NCBI GenBank assembly: GCA_963921195.1
Contig: OY992538.1
Span: 87,977,904-88,041,903, forward strand
DNA length: 64,000 bases
Reading direction: 5' to 3'
DNA from: Pegoplata infirma
Lineage: Eukaryota; Arthropoda; Insecta; Diptera; Anthomyiidae
In this document: in pieces, positions 1 through 12,190 of the stretch
Numbering within the stretch: position 1 is the stretch's first letter
Layout of the letters: each line of letters begins with the position of its first letter
Notes under the pieces: model-generated
What the model saw: only the letters and a program-made list of their open reading frames with translations
Told to the model about the DNA's origin: nothing
The model's database searches: none
Translations under genes and position numbers: made by a program

Positions 1-330
1 TGAACCGCTGAACCGATATCGCTCAAATGCAATACCAAACTTCTCGGGAGAACTTCCAATATATATGTTAAGTTTCAGTCATCTCTGTGCAATATTTTGT
101 CCGCGAGAGCATTTTCAACAGACAGACAGACGGACAGACGGACAGACGGACAGACGGACAGACGGACAGACGGACAGACGGACAGACGGACATCGCTAGA
201 ATGTCTTAAAATCGATCGGGCATCATGAATATATATACTTTATAGGGTCCCAGACCGATATTTCGATGAGTTACAAACGGAATGACAAACTTATATATAC
301 CCTCTATCACTAAGTGGAGGGTATAAAAAG
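1..330 (-). repeat. GTCCGTCC/GGGTATA fly repeat, partial
   Basis: A run of GACGGACA units (about 118-192) is followed by a conserved body and the end GGAGGGTATAAAAAG. It is nearly the same as 41700-42000, and in the opposite sense to the copies at 2349 and 8338. It runs off the left edge of the window. I know this family as a common dispersed, probably non-autonomous repeat of calyptrate flies. Confidence 0.75.
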
Positions 331-429
331 CTTGTAAAACTACTAGGAATTTTTGTCAAATAGGGGTAGCAAAAAAAAGTTACATATTTTTCTTATAATT
401 TTACAAGGTTTTTTTGAGTGTTTCGTACA

Positions 430-945
430 CATGGCTTAGAAATTGAGAATTTTTCTATACGCAAAATCAAACAACTTTTTCTCAGAATCTAAAAGTTTTT
501 CTTTACGAAAAATGTCTCAGTAATTAAGATTTCTTCTATAAGCAAAATATCTTAAAATCAACCAAGATTTTCTTAGAATCTAAGTTTTTCTATACGAAAA
601 ATGTCTCATAATATAAGAAATAATTTACACGAAAAATGTCTTATAATCTGAGAATTTTTCTACACGAAAAATTTCTCAGAGATAAAGAGATGAAATGTAT
701 TTCAGAAATTTTTAACAATTTCTGAAATACATTTCAAAATGTCTGAAATAATTACTATTGATCACTTCTGAAAAATAATTGATCATTTCTTGAATACAAT
801 TGATAAATTCTGAAATACAATTTATAATTCTGAAATATTATTTATAAAATCTAAAAAAAAAAAATAGATACTGCAATACTATTCATAAATTCTGAAATAA
901 AATTGAAAAAACAATTAATAATTTCTGAAATTCAATTGTAAATGG
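430..945. repeat. Degenerate 35-bp palindromic satellite fragments and TCTGAAATACA repeats
   Basis: Up to about 690 there are scattered units of the type CTCAGAATCT...TTTTTCTATACGAAAAATGT, diverged relatives of the array at 59610-62045. From about 690 to 945 a short AT-rich motif around TTCTGAAATACAATT recurs irregularly. Nothing coding is visible. Confidence 0.6.
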
Positions 946-1439
946 TGTAGTCTGGCCCTATGTGGCTGACTGGCTAAACTTATCATGTGAGGGTGCTGAC
1001 CAAACTATTGTTCAACCCACCTTTAACTCAGCACAACAAATAAATATAAATTAAATTGGTTAAATTTTAACGTTTTAATTAAAAAAAAAAAAATATTATG
1101 TCAAAGTTTTTATATGATTGTCAATTGCACAGCAAATGTCACCCACACAAGCAGACTTTTAACAAAATGATTTCACATATTACTTGCATATACATTAACA
1201 CATATTAGGGTGGATCGATCATACCCTTTTCAATTTTTAATAGCGTCGGGGTCATAATTGTTTCCTATGCTGGACCTGTTCAGTACATAGTAAAAAAAAT
1301 TTTTTTTTTAATTTTTTTTTTAATTTTAGTTTATATTTGTATACTTTTTCATTCCTTTTATAAAAAATTATATTATTTTTTTTTTTTTTTAAATATACTG
1401 TACACGGTGAGCCTCAGCGATGTTTATGTTGAACTTTAG
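946..1439. other. No gene; fragment with TAGGGTGG end
   Basis: A TAGGGTGG terminus of the type seen at 9796 begins near 1207. The stretch around 1398-1450 (GGTGAGCCTCAGCGATG) is an inverted relative of 9840-9900. Long T and A runs fill the rest. Confidence 0.4.
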
Positions 1440-1710
1440 TGTCGACGAAAAGTGTTAGCGCAGTTCGATTTCTACAAGATTAAATGTAACAAAACTGTTA
1501 ACAGCGAAATCGTAGCTGCTCGCATTCGCGAGATAACGCGAAATTAGTGTTTTTGTATTTTTTAAAATATTGACATTGAAGTTTTTTAAAATCTGAGTAT
1601 AATCTGAGTTTTAATTGTACTTATTTAAAGGTCACAAAACAGTAAACATCAAAATCCTATCTTCTTTAGTTCGCGAGAAATCGCGAAATTAATTTTTTGC
1701 TGTTTTTGTT
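1440..1710 (+). repeat. Arm of a compound palindrome (pairs with 4210-4430)
   Basis: This block reads in inverse at 4210-4430: both contain AACTGTTAACAGCGAAATCG, a GCGAGCAGCTACG-like block and CGCGA palindromes (1525-1544 and 1671-1690). The arms enclose about 2.5 kb of other repeats, which suggests a foldback element opened by later insertions. Confidence 0.65.
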
Positions 1711-1786
1711 TTCGTTTTAACATGATAATGTTTTTAGGCTGGTGTCTAATTTTAAAAAAAGTTGCAGGACGCCACCTCAGTTTGAC

Positions 1787-1794
1787 TATATAAG
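1787..1794 (+). promoter_or_regulatory. Conserved TATA-like box of the AACATGATAATG family
   Basis: TATATAAG lies about 68 bp inside the element, after the invariant stretch GACGCCACCTCAGTTTGAC. The same arrangement is at 6833-6840, 53980-53987 and 56719-56726. Conservation in all four copies suggests, but does not prove, a promoter. Confidence 0.4.
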
Positions 1795-1944
1795 CTAACA
1801 ATTAACGAAAAAGAAAACAAGAATTACTATTTTCATTTTCTTAAAACCAAAAATTTTAATAACTTGGGTTTGTAACTTGGATAATAATTCACCTCGTGGT
1901 GAATAAAACCGTTTTTCGCCAGCTGGTGAATAAAAAGTAACATA

Positions 1945-2345
1945 ATTATTTTTCAACAAAAAAAATTTTTTTTTATCAAATTTTTTTTTTCATCAATTTT
2001 TTTTTCATCAAATTTTTTTTTTTTTTTTCATAAAAATTTTTTTTGGTTTTTTTTTTTTCATATTTTTTTTTAACAAATTTTTATTTCATCAAATTTTTTT
2101 TTTCATCAAATTTTTTTTTCATAATTTTTTTTTTTTTCATCGAAAAATTTTGTTTTTTTATCCAATTTTTTTTTCATAAATTTTTTTTTCATCAAATTTT
2201 TTTTTTTCATCAAAATTTTTTTTCATATTTTTTTTTATCACATTTTTTTCATAATTTTTTTTTTATCACATTTTTTTCATCAATTTCTTTTCATCAAATT
2301 TTTTACTATCGATTTTTTTCTCACCAAATTTTTTTTTTCTCATAT
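1945..2345. repeat. T-rich CATCAA minisatellite
   Basis: Irregular units of a T run plus CATCAAA, about 14-18 bp each. It is the counterpart of the longer array at 54140-54870 at the same place in the other copy of this element subtype. The open frame through it (Phe-rich) is a by-product of the repeat. Confidence 0.75.
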
Positions 2346-2348
2346 TTT

Positions 2349-3020
2349 TTATACCCTCCAACTACAGTATGGGGGTATACCCACTTTGTCATTTCGTGTG
2401 TAACGCATCAAAATATCGGTCTAGAACCCCATAAAGTATATACATATATTTATGATCACTGATCGATTCTAAGACATTCTAGCAATGTCCGTCCGTTCGT
2501 CCGTCCGTCTGTCCGTCCGTCCGTCTGTAGTTAACACGATGCAGTCCAAAATAAAAGAGCTACACACCCGACATTTGGCACGAATATGTCTTATGTTCCT
2601 AGGCAGGTTAGGATCATAAAGGAGCAAAATCAGACAAGGGGGAAAAAAGTTCTCCCTTGAAGAACTAAACCAACCTATGAAAAATAAATTCAAAATTTTT
2701 ATGCTAAAAAGAATTCAAGGTCATGCATTTGGACCCACAGAACTATAAAATGTCGTTTCTTTCGGTCCGCCCCCCATTTATGGGCGTGGAATAATTTTTT
2801 TTTTTTAAATAATGATAAACTTGTATTTCTTTAGTGCAAAAAGCATAAGAATTAAATTTTAAACACATATTCGAGAATAAAACCCCCCCCCCCCTACCCA
2901 ATTACCCCTACCGACCCACCCCCCATCAAAAAAAAAAAAAACGCCCCTGGATTTTTTTTTTATTTATTTGCATGTTGGAGGGTATAAAAGATTCGGCCAA
3001 ATTTAACACTCTTACTTGTT
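2349..3020 (+). repeat. GTCCGTCC/GGGTATA fly repeat nested in copy 1
   Basis: Begins TATACCCTCCAACTACAG, has a GTCCGTCC run near 2488-2528 and ends GGAGGGTATAAAAGATTCGG...CTTACTTGTT. The inner part at 2550-2690 reads in inverse at 51940-52090, so it is a shared family body. Confidence 0.75.
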
Positions 3021-3233
3021 TTTCATTAATTTTATTTTACATAAATTTTTTTTCTTTTCATCAAAATTTTTTTTCATCAAAATTTTTTTTCACCAAAAAT
3101 TTTGGGTTCATTAAATTTTTTCAACATAATTTTGTTTTTCGTGAAAAAAAAAATATTTTTTTTACCAAAACAATTTTTTCACCAAGTCTAAGCTTTTCGC
3201 ATAAAAATTTTCCATTTGTTTATCACATGTACA

Positions 3234-3300
3234 TAAAACAAGTGAGAGTGTTTTATTCTTTGGTGCCGAATCTTTTATACTCTCCAAAATGTGAAAACAC
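3234..3300 (-). repeat. Solo end of the GGGTATA repeat
   Basis: ACAAGTGAGAGTG followed by GTGCCGAATC and TTTTATACTCTCC is the AAGT...GCCGAAT terminus of the family, cut off after about 65 bp. Compare 47342-47400. Confidence 0.6.
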
Positions 3301-3559
3301 TTCTTTGCACTTATTTTTGTACTCACTTACGAAATGTTCAGCTCTTTTGGTTTTTTAATGGGGTCCTCGACTGATATTGCAATTCGTTTTTCATGGAATA
3401 GCAAAGTAATATAACATTATTTTTTCTAAAAAAACTTTGCTTTGGCAAGTACACCCAAATCTTCCGCAAAACATTATCATGATTTTATGTTTTGGGCAAG
3501 AGTACAAAATTCGCAGGCATTTTTTTATCTTTAGATAGGTTTCCTAAAAATTTTGTAAA

Positions 3560-4430
3560 AACATGGTATGCAGTTTTACTTGTGCTTGATCAAAGGTCAC
3601 ACAGCTGTTGACATCGAAATTGTAGGTGTTAAAGTTCGCGAGATATCGCGTAATTATATATATTTTTTTATTATTTATTTATATTTTAAAACCGGTTCTT
3701 TAGAAATAATAAAAAAAAGTGGTATGCAGTTTGATTTAAGCATGTTGGAAGAAAATATATAGCTGTTTACTTTCGCGAGAAATAGCGAAAAACAGCTTTT
3801 TGGGGGATATTTTTTGTTTTGCTTAATAAAAGAAGTTTCTTTAATTTAAATTTTTACTTTGTGTTATTTTTGGTCTGTAAGAACATTTACTTCAATTACC
3901 GACAAAAATGTGGTATGCAGTTTGAATTCGAGATTATTAAAGTTGACAAAACTGCAAGCATAAAAATTATAGATGGTAAATTTCCCGAGAAATTGCAAAA
4001 CTACTGTTCAAGCTTTTATATTAATTAATTTATTTATTTTTTTCTTAAGTGTCTAAAATAAAGGAAAAGAAGTCAAGAAACGACAAATATATTGTTTGCA
4101 GTTTAAATGTTATGTGGTTAAAGGTGGTAAAACTGCTTAAATCAATATCTTGACTGCTAATTTACGCGAAAAATAATTTTTTTTTTCAAATTTTTAATTT
4201 TTTTTTTTTAATTTTGCGATTTTTCGCGAAATTGAGAAGATATGATTTCGATGTTAACTGTTTTGTGACCTGTAAATAAATACAATTAAAACTGCATACT
4301 CAGATTTTGAAGATATTTAAAAAACTTCATTGTTAAAATTTTAGAACATATAAAAACACTAATTTCGCGATATCTCGCGAATGCGAGCAGCTACGATTTC
4401 GCTGTTAACAGTTTTGTGACATTTAATCAA
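3560..4430 (+). repeat. Subrepeats with CGCGA palindromes and right arm of the compound palindrome
   Basis: Diverged units of roughly 150-200 bp, each with GGTATGCAGTTT and a block ending in a palindrome such as TTCGCGAGATATCGCG (3635-3654, 3772-3790, degenerate near 3981, 4216-4232, 4363-4382). From about 4210 the sequence is the inverse of 1440-1710. Confidence 0.65.
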
Positions 4431-4694
4431 TTCTATTACTTTTTCTACCGAATTTTGTCGTTATTGAAAATCGTTAACTTATCAACAAAAAATTTTTTGA
4501 AGTTAAAGTTAACGAAAATTTTCGCTTCTCAATACGATTTCAAAATAAACAAATTTCAAATTAACTATTTTCGTCGTTAATTCTTGTCGATAATTGAAAA
4601 ATTTATAGAATCACATATTCGTTAAAACAACCGACAATTCTTGTTAGTTATCGATATTGATAATTTCGTTAAAAAAGTTACTGAATCGCACTAC

Positions 4695-5101
4695 TGGTTG
4701 GTTTTGAATTTCAGCCAAATCGCTAAAGTTGTTCAAATGTTATTAACAAAACCGTAAATTTCAGATTAGTTTCACCTTAAATTCACGTGTTGAAACCCCG
4801 TTAAGCATGTTTAAAAAACATTGGTAGGTCACAAAAATATTTTACAACGTATTTTTGTCACTCAAAAATATTTAACCACTAAAAAAATATACTCGAAAAA
4901 AATGTTACACTCAAAAAAAAAAATTTAGTAAATTACTTTTTTTTTCTCAAAAATTACTAAAAAAAAGTATTTTACACAAAATAAAATATTTCTAATAAAA
5001 AGCGTTATTTTTTCACGTTAGAAAATTTACTATCCCTTAAAAAGGGCATTGTGGAGGTTATTCATAGATTCGGCCAAGTCGAATTTAACTTTTCTACTTG
5101 T
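4695..5101 (+). repeat. 3' part of the GTCCGTCC/GGGTATA repeat
   Basis: Matches the second half of the full copy at 8338-9310, from the TTTCAGATTAGTTTCACC block to ATTCGGCCAAGTCGAATTTAA and CTACTTGTT. The GTCCGTCC half is missing. Confidence 0.7.
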
Positions 5102-5229
5102 TCAATTTACAATTATTATTATTACAAAATATACGTTTGTTAACAAAAAACGTATTAGAATTTTTTTTTTTTTGATTTTTTTGATCTTACTGCAAATTTA
5201 TTTTTGCCAAAAAAATGTTCCAGAACGTA

Positions 5230-6460
5230 ATAATTTTTCTTTACAAAAAATTTCTCAGATTTTTTTTTTGTACAAAAAATTCCTCAAAATCGGAGAACTT
5301 TTCTATTAGAAAAATGGGTGATCTAGTTCTAAGGGTCGCAGTGCCGGCCGTAAGGGCTCGATCACCCCTTGAATAATAATTCAAAAAATGTCTCAGAATC
5401 TGTGAATTTTTTTATACGTAAGATCACACAAAAAATTATTGACTAAAAATTTTCAATTAAATGTATTGATCAACAAAATTTAAATATATATTCATTACAC
5501 AATCAATGTTTTGATTAAAATTTTTGTTATTTTTTGTTACAAATATTTAACATACCAGATTTTTTTCGCTTTAATTTATTTGAAAAGGTTAATTCAAAAA
5601 TATACAAAATAATCGGGCTTTACTTTTTTTTTGTTGGCAACATATTGGAAAGCAAAAAAGATGAATTTTTTGATAATTTTGTCATAAGCTTACAAATCAT
5701 TTGTGAAATCAATCATTATTTGATTGACTTTAAATAAAAAATTTATCAAATTTTTGATCAAAATCGAAAAAATATTTGATTGAAAAAATTTTCAATCAAT
5801 CACCTACAATTTGATGATTGGTATAACAATTTTTTTAATTGGATGAATTTCAATTAAAAAATTGATTGAATCCAAATTTTTGTTGATTGAAGTTTGTTTC
5901 AAATTTTTTCTGTGATGTCTTTGGATCTGAGAATTCTTCTATATTATACAAAAAATGTCTCAAGATCCAAAAATTTTTCTATACAAATCTGAAACATTTT
6001 TCGTGCAAGAAAATTCGCTATATTAAAATTGTCTCAGAATCTGAAAAATTTTCAATACGAAAAATGTCTCTGAAGCTGAGGATTTTTAAATACGAACGTT
6101 GTTTTAGAATCTGTGAATTTTTCTACTCATTTTTAATATAAAAAAATTCCTAGAATCAGAGAAATTTTTCGCATAGAAAAATTTCTAATATTCTGAGAGT
6201 TTTTGTTACGACAAATGTTTCAGAATTTGCGAATTTTTCTATACTAAAAATGTCTCAGAATTTCGAATTTTTCTCTACGAAAAAAGCCTTTGAATCTGCG
6301 AATTTTCTATGCGAAAAATGTCTTTGAATATGCAAGTTTTTTTATATGAAAATGTCTCAGAATCTTCGTCTTTGACTCTCAGAAATTTTCTATAAGAAAA
6401 AATGTCTCAGAGTCAGCTAATTTTTCTAGTATCTGAGATTTTTTCTATACGAAACATTTG
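5230..6460 (+). repeat. Degenerate 35-bp palindromic satellite, interrupted
   Basis: Diverged GTCTCAGAATCTG...TTTTTCTATACGAAAA units lie on both sides of an inserted CACACAAAA element (5425-5914). Orientation is that of the main array's first part. Confidence 0.65.
5425..5914 (+). mobile_element. Short CACA(C/G)AAAA-ended MITE, copy A
   Basis: Ends CACACAAAAAATT and AATTTTTTCTGTG form terminal inverted repeats. The body (GATTGA/TCAATC-rich, ATCGGGCTTTACTTT) is repeated in inverse at 14612-15093. It sits inside the palindromic satellite. 490 bp, no coding capacity. Confidence 0.7.
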
Positions 6461-6766
6461 GCTCCCAAAGAGAGTAGAATCGAATATGTATTAATATTTT
6501 AGTTTGATCTTTAACAATTTGTCATTAAAAACCATTTGCTACTTGTAGTATAGGGTTTTTATATTTGCTAAATAATCTTGACAATGGAATCTGTCAAATT
6601 CCGAAACATGTGTCCATTAAGTATTGCTAAAATGACCAACATAAATAAATTTAAAATTGAACAATAATTTTCTTGAAAATTGTTTTTTGAGAATATCATA
6701 GTTTTTATTAGTAAAGGACCTCGATCTTGAATAAACCTATTCAAATTGTAATGTTGCATAATTTTA
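6461..6766. other. No feature recognised
   Basis: AT-rich sequence without clear repeat structure or a credible open frame. Confidence 0.5.
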
Positions 6767-8336
6767 AACATGATAATGTTTTTAGGCTGGGGTCTAATTT
6801 TAAAAAAGTTGCAGGACGCCACCTCAGTTTGACTATATAAGCTAACGATTAAACAAAAAAGAAAATAAGAATTATAGTTTTCATTTTATTACAACCGTAA
6901 ACTTCGGCAATTATTTAAAATTAATAAATAAAATAAAAAAAAACACATAGTTTTGGTAGTGACACCTAGCGGCGCTAGGTGTCACTCGATTAACGCAGTA
7001 CTGCCATACCAAATATCGCATTTCCAATTAGATTTGTTACCATCATCGCAAATTTTTTCCAATAAAATATTACCACATGGCAATACTAACCAGTATATTT
7101 GAAAATCGAATATGTATCTACAAGCAAGAGAAACATATCAAAATTTAACTGACTATGTAAATAAGCTACGGTGGCCTTGCGGAAGTGAGCCAGACTGGAA
7201 AACAGAAGGTTCGGTGATCGAATCCGTGGTCTGTCAACTTATTTTTTTTTTTTTTTATTTAGTTTTTTTTTTTAGCTTGTACATTTCTTTTTGTTAAGGA
7301 AAAATTTGTTTGCATTAATTATTTATACTTTTTTATTTAATTAAAAAAAAAAAAATATATATTCAGATTTTTCTAAATTTTCTAGTTGTTTTTCTTTCTG
7401 AATTTTGTGATTTTTTCTGAATATATCTGCATTTTACTGACTCATTTTTTTGTATTTTCTTGATTTGTTCTTACACCCAAAATAATAACTCTGTAAAATA
7501 CATTGTAAAATGACTGTTGTCTCAATTCAACAGATATTTGACAGAGTTTTCTGTCAAAAGACAGATTTAAAGAAAATACTTTGAATTTTTTGTGACAAAA
7601 AACAAAGTTTTATCTGTTATATTAGTTTTAACCTCGTAATCTTTATTTTACAGATAATTAACAGATTTTTCTGCAAAAATATAGATTTTAGCAAAATACT
7701 TTGTATTTTTTGTAACCAAAAACTAAGTTTTGTCTGTATTTTAAACATTAATTTCACAGAAAACTTAAAAAAGAAAATTCCAAAATAAACTGCATTTAAC
7801 TACAAAGTTTTTTCTATAAAATTTTGGTTGCATCAAATACATTTTACAAATATATGTAAATTAACATAGTTTTTCTTTGCTAAATGGTGCTTTATTTAAC
7901 CAATATTTTACTACAGACTCTGTAAATTAACAGTTTTTTTGTCCAAAACTTTTTACAGAGTTTTATAGTAAAAAACAGAGTTTTTTTCTGGCAAAAGACG
8001 CTAATATTTAACCAATATTTTCTGTAAATTAACAGTTTTTTTATAAAAATCATTTTACAGAGTTTTTTATTAAAATTACCAAGTAATGTTGCTAGCTGGA
8101 AAAGTACGGTGAACTCTGTTAAATTAGCAGAGTTTTTCTATAGTTTTCCAATTTTTTTGTAAATATTGATAAATTTGAGAAATTTCTTGGAGCTATTTTT
8201 TTCCGATTATTTTTTTAATCTTACATATTTTTTTGCAAATATGTGAGGGTTATTCGTAAAAAGTTTTTATTAAATAAAACATTATCATGATTTAATTTTT
8301 TGGGCAAGAGTACAAAACTCTGCGGCATTTTTTTTT
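6767..8336 (+). mobile_element. AACATGATAATG family, copy 2 (tRNA-like subtype)
   Basis: Same ends as copy 1 but a different middle: a GACACCTAGCGGCGCTAGGTG palindrome region near 6960, a tRNA-like segment (7169-7232) and an ACAGAGTTTTT/CTGTAAATTAACAG repeat block (7473-8140) that begins like the CACTC-ended elements. Copy 4 at 56652-58692 is collinear with it. The right end abuts the repeat at 8338. Confidence 0.7.
7169..7232 (+). other. tRNA-like segment (A and B box)
   Basis: TGGCCTTGCGGAAGTG fits a Pol III A box and GTGATCGAATCC (7214-7225) a B box about 42 bp on. No convincing acceptor stem is seen, and the segment sits inside a repeat, so it is not a tRNA gene. A diverged twin is at 57571-57634. 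Confidence 0.5.
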
Positions 8337-8337
8337 T

Positions 8338-9310
8338 TTTATACCCTCCACTCTAGTGATAGAGGGTATATATAAGTTTGTCATTCCGTTTGTAACACCT
8401 CGAAATATTGGTATAGGACCCCATAAAGTATATATATTCAAGATCCTCGATCGATTTTAAGACGATCTAGCGATATCCGTCCGTCCGTCCGTCTGTCCGT
8501 CTGTCCGTCTGTCTGTCTGTCTGTTGAAAACACGCTAACTTTTGAAAGACTTTACGGAGGCTCCTGAAGTTTGGCATATATGTTGGACATTTACCTGGTC
8601 AGGTTGATATTGCAATCCAGCGAAATCGGTCCAGTGGTTCAAAAGTTATAAGCAAATGAGTGAATTTCGGCAAGGGTTTTTCTGGAATTTACGAGATAAA
8701 ACACACGGTAACTTTCGAACGGCAATTCTGAGGGTGCTGAAGTGTGGCGTATATATTTACCGTTCCCCTGGTCCGGTTCGTTTTAAATTTCAGCCAAATC
8801 GGCCCAGTGGTTCAAAAGTTATTAGCAAAACCGTAACTTTCAGATTAGTTTCACCTTAAATTCACGTGTTGAAAACCCGTTAAACATGTTTTAAAAACAT
8901 TTGTAAGTCAGAAAAATATTTTAAAAGGTATTTTGGTCACACAAAAATATTTTGACACTAAAACAAAAAAAAAATACACTCAAAACAAGTTTACACTCAA
9001 AAAAAAATTTACACTCAAAAAAAATTTTACACTAAAAAAAAAATTGGTAAATTATTTTTTTTTTTCAAAAATTTTTTACACTAAAACAAAAAAAAAATAC
9101 ACTAAAAAAAAATTTACACTCAAAAAAAAAAATTAGTAAATTTTTTTTTTTTCAAAAATTAATAAAAAAAAGTTTTTTTACAGAAAATAAAATATTTCTA
9201 ACCAAAAATGTTATTTTTTCACGTTAGAAAATTTACTATCACTTAAAAAGGGCATTGTGGAGGGTATTCATAGATTCGGCCAAGTCGAATTTAACTTTTC
9301 TACTTGTTTT
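8338..9310 (+). repeat. GTCCGTCC/GGGTATA fly repeat, full-length copy
   Basis: The best complete copy: TATACCCTCCACTCTAG, GTCCGTCC run (8478-8524), blocks with TCGGTCCAGTGGTTCAAAAG, an ACACTCAAAA-rich stretch (8975-9140), then GGAGGGTATTC and CTTTTCTACTTG. Close relatives: 4695-5101 and 15931-16680. The open frames in it are not conserved as proteins. Confidence 0.8.
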
Positions 9311-9795
9311 TTAATAAATCGATTCCTTTTTATTTTTTATTTTAAATATTTACGTATCTTTTATTTTAAATAAATTCTTTCTTTTCGAATAATGCAGGCC
9401 CAAAAAAATTGAGGCGAAAAAACGCATATTAAAAAAAATTAAGCCCCCTCCAAAATAAATTCCTGGGTGCGTGTCTGACCGTTAGATAGGTATTAAAAAA
9501 CCTTTCTTTACATATTAAAACATCATATAGATTTTTATGAAGAAATGGTTAAAAAACGAAAAAAAATATTTTTTAGCCATTTTTTCAGCCAGAGAGAGCC
9601 CAACCTTAGCATTGTTTCTTTTATATATATCTTAAGTTTTAGGCAAATCGGTTCATAAAGGTTGGAGTGCTTTCCTTGTAAGGTACAAATACAATTAAAA
9701 GTTTATAATAATGTTAGTGATGATTATGATGATGTCATTGCCAACTAAAAAAAAACTTGCACATACACTAACAACATTGTTCATATACATATATT
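9311..9795. other. No gene; part resembles 15490-15600
   Basis: A block around 9480-9600 (AAACCTTTCTTTACATAT) is a diverged relative of the sequence just right of 15490. Otherwise featureless AT-rich DNA. Confidence 0.4.
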
Positions 9796-10595
9796 AGGGT
9801 GGCACAAATAATGATTTTTTTTTTTAAATTTCGTCGATGTGTTTATACTTTTCTTCGATACTAAAGTTCAACCTAATCATTGCTGAGGCTCACCGTGCAT
9901 ATTAGACCGGCATTTTTTTCTATGGCAAAAAAAGTTCTCATCCGATTTTAAACGTCTGAGAAAATTTTTATTCTATTAGGACTAAAACTGATTAAACACA
10001 CGTGGTGCCCAGTGATCCAAGTTTTAGATGTATAAAAATTAAAAAAATGCATTCTAAAAATTGCGTTTTTTCTACGTTCAAGAAATTTTTATAAAAAATT
10101 TTAGAAAATTTTTTTCCTCCACCCAATAATTTAAACCAAATCAAATACTTTTAGTTCGTGTAGCCCTTCGTATTTTTCAAAAGATTTCCAAAAACTGAAA
10201 ATTTTGATTTAGGGGCGCTACGGGTAAAAGTTATCGAATTTAGTTTAAATGAAAGTTCGTCTCCAACTCTATAAAAAGGTAAAGAGAACCAAATTTTAAG
10301 ATTTTTTTTTTAATTTCTTAAACGTAGGAAAATACCAAAATTTTTTTCAAATTTTAAATAGCGATATTCCGAAGACCGTTCTATCGGTTGTAAAATATTG
10401 TAAAATATTCGAGCATCAATTTTTTTTTTTTTTTTTTTTAATTTTCAAAAATCCAAAACTTTGATCGCCAAGCTCCACCGGTTAATTTATCAAGATTGGC
10501 CTCAAATTTGTTTAATGTTAGTTTTAGACCTACGACAATATAAAATTCTCCAGACATAGGGAAAAACCAAAAGTAAAAAAAAAAATGCCGCTCTA
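9796..10595. mobile_element. TAGGGTGGCA-ended element
   Basis: Left end TAGGGTGGCACAAATAATG and right end TGCCGCTCTA form an imperfect terminal inverted repeat. No clear target duplication. The left end resembles that at 1207. 800 bp, non-coding. Confidence 0.5.
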
Positions 10596-11375
10596 ATGCT
10601 TACTCTCACTATATGAATATTTGTAATGAATGGTTGTTTTCTTGGTCTGTTGTCCGTGCTGGAGCTTAAAAACAATTACATTCAATTTCCTTAATGTTAA
10701 AGACATGTTATTTGTTTGAGTTCCATCTACTTTTACATTCTATAAAGTTCTGTTTAGTACATAATTGTGTCATTGTCATTTACACAACACGAAAAAATTT
10801 TCCACATGTGAATGTTGCATGGAAAACTTTTTGTTTCTCATACAAATGTCCGTTAAAGATGTTGGATATTGTTAGAGTGAAAATAAGTGTTTAAAGTTTA
10901 AATAAATGAAATCAAAAACTTGTGATACGTTTTTTTTCCTTCATGTACAAATGTCATTCATTTAGAAAATAGATGTCAATGTATTTTATAGAAATGAGAT
11001 ATGTGGTAAACTTATTTCCTATTAAAACAAGATTTAATATGGAAAATTTTACAAAAAACTATATTGTTAGACGATAGATGACAAGCACTTTCAACTGGAT
11101 TTCGAGGTAACATATTTGATTAAGAACCTCAAAACATTTTCTAAAAAGAATGATGTTAATTTTGGAACAACAAAACCTGTTACAAGGGAAGTATCTCAAC
11201 CCTTATGAACCGTTTTGCTTGAAACTTAAAATATACATAAAGAGACGATTTTAATGTTGGGGTGTCTCGGCTTATCGGCTATATCAGTGTTTAAAAATTT
11301 CGTTGTCCACTTTTGAAACAATGTGGACCTTCGGGGAAATTTCGATAACTCCCGAACTAACAGGTACATCGTCAA
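10596..11375. other. No feature recognised
   Basis: About 780 bp with more even base use than the neighbours and no repeat I can place. A 66-codon open frame at 10694-10894 shows nothing recognisable. Possibly single-copy host DNA. Confidence 0.4.
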
Positions 11376-12190
11376 CACTCAAAATATTTTGTAGGCAAAA
11401 ACAAATGAAAAACACACTTAAAACCAGTGAATAAACAATTGAAAACCATCCCAGTAATTATTCATTTGTTTTAAAAAACATCAACATTTATTTTTTACTG
11501 TTGGCAAAATTTTCTAAAATAAATAACATTAAACATTAAAAAATTATATTTTTTTCACTCTTTTTTACCAACCAATTCGAAAAAAATAACATACGAAAAC
11601 ATTAAAAAATAATGATAGTTCTATTATTTTTACCAACAAATTTCAAAAAAATAACCTACGAACACAATAAAAATTAATGATTTCGTAGGTAATTTTTTAC
11701 AATTTTTTATTGAAATATTTTTTTTAAAGTTTTTAATAAAATTTTTGGGGAATCGATCCCGCAATCAACTACATTCTGGCCAGACACTCTACCCATCGTG
11801 CCAAAGTCACTTGATACAAATATGTTTTTATATTTCTATAAATAATTTTTTGATTTTTTTTTTCTACAAAAAAATAACTGACTGGTGTAGGTAAAAACTA
11901 ATGATATTTAATTAAAAAATACCAACAATTTAAAAAAAAATACTTACACAAATCATTAAAAATCAAAAGAATAATCAGTAATTTTTACTTACAGAACAAA
12001 AATAAATGACTTTAAAAATTAAATGTTAATGAAAGTCTTTATTTTTTAGTGTGTTATTTTTGAAACAAAGGACTGAAGAAGTCATTAATAAAAACTGAAC
12101 ATCAAACAAATGTTTTTTCTTTTAAAAAACGACTAAACGGAAAACTTTTTAAATAAACTACAAACAGTTAATGACATAATTTTTTGAGTG
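11376..12190 (-). mobile_element. 815-bp CACTCAAAA element, copy A
   Basis: Ends CACTCAAAATATTTTG and ATTTTTTGAGTG. The whole sequence reads in inverse at 18282-19096, with the same length of 815 bp. Short subrepeats (ACCAACAA, TAATGATTT) flank a central tRNA-like segment. The right flank is TA, the left AA. TA insertion suggests a Tc1/mariner-type MITE. Confidence 0.8.
11746..11808 (-). other. tRNA-like segment in 815-bp element
   Basis: On the minus strand TGGCACGATGGGTAGAGTG serves as A box and GGGATCGATTCCCC as B box with a good T-arm-like palindrome. Same segment as 18666-18727. Confidence 0.55.

Larger units (their letters stand above)
1719..3526 (+). mobile_element. AACATGATAATG family, copy 1
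   Basis: Starts with AACATGATAATGTTTTTAGG and ends with the inverse CAAAACATTATCATGATT at about 3466 plus a conserved tail GGGCAAGAGTACAAAAT. It matches copies starting at 6767, 53913 and 56652. This copy and the 53913 copy form a subtype with a GGTGAATAA region and a T-rich CATCAA array. It contains a nested GTCCGTCC repeat (2349-3020). No coding capacity is recognised and the superfamily is unknown. Confidence 0.65.

Noticed and set aside
118..192. GACGGACA array as telomeric or regulatory repeat
   Set aside because: The same run occurs in every copy of the dispersed fly repeat; it is part of that repeat.
2043..2462. Phe-rich 139-codon frame (and the like at 54470-54862)
   Set aside because: Pure by-product of T-run CATCAA minisatellites.
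8656..8859. Conserved short frame recurring at 16121-16516
   Set aside because: It lies in the GTCCGTCC repeat body; the two versions differ by frame changes and indels, so no protein is maintained.
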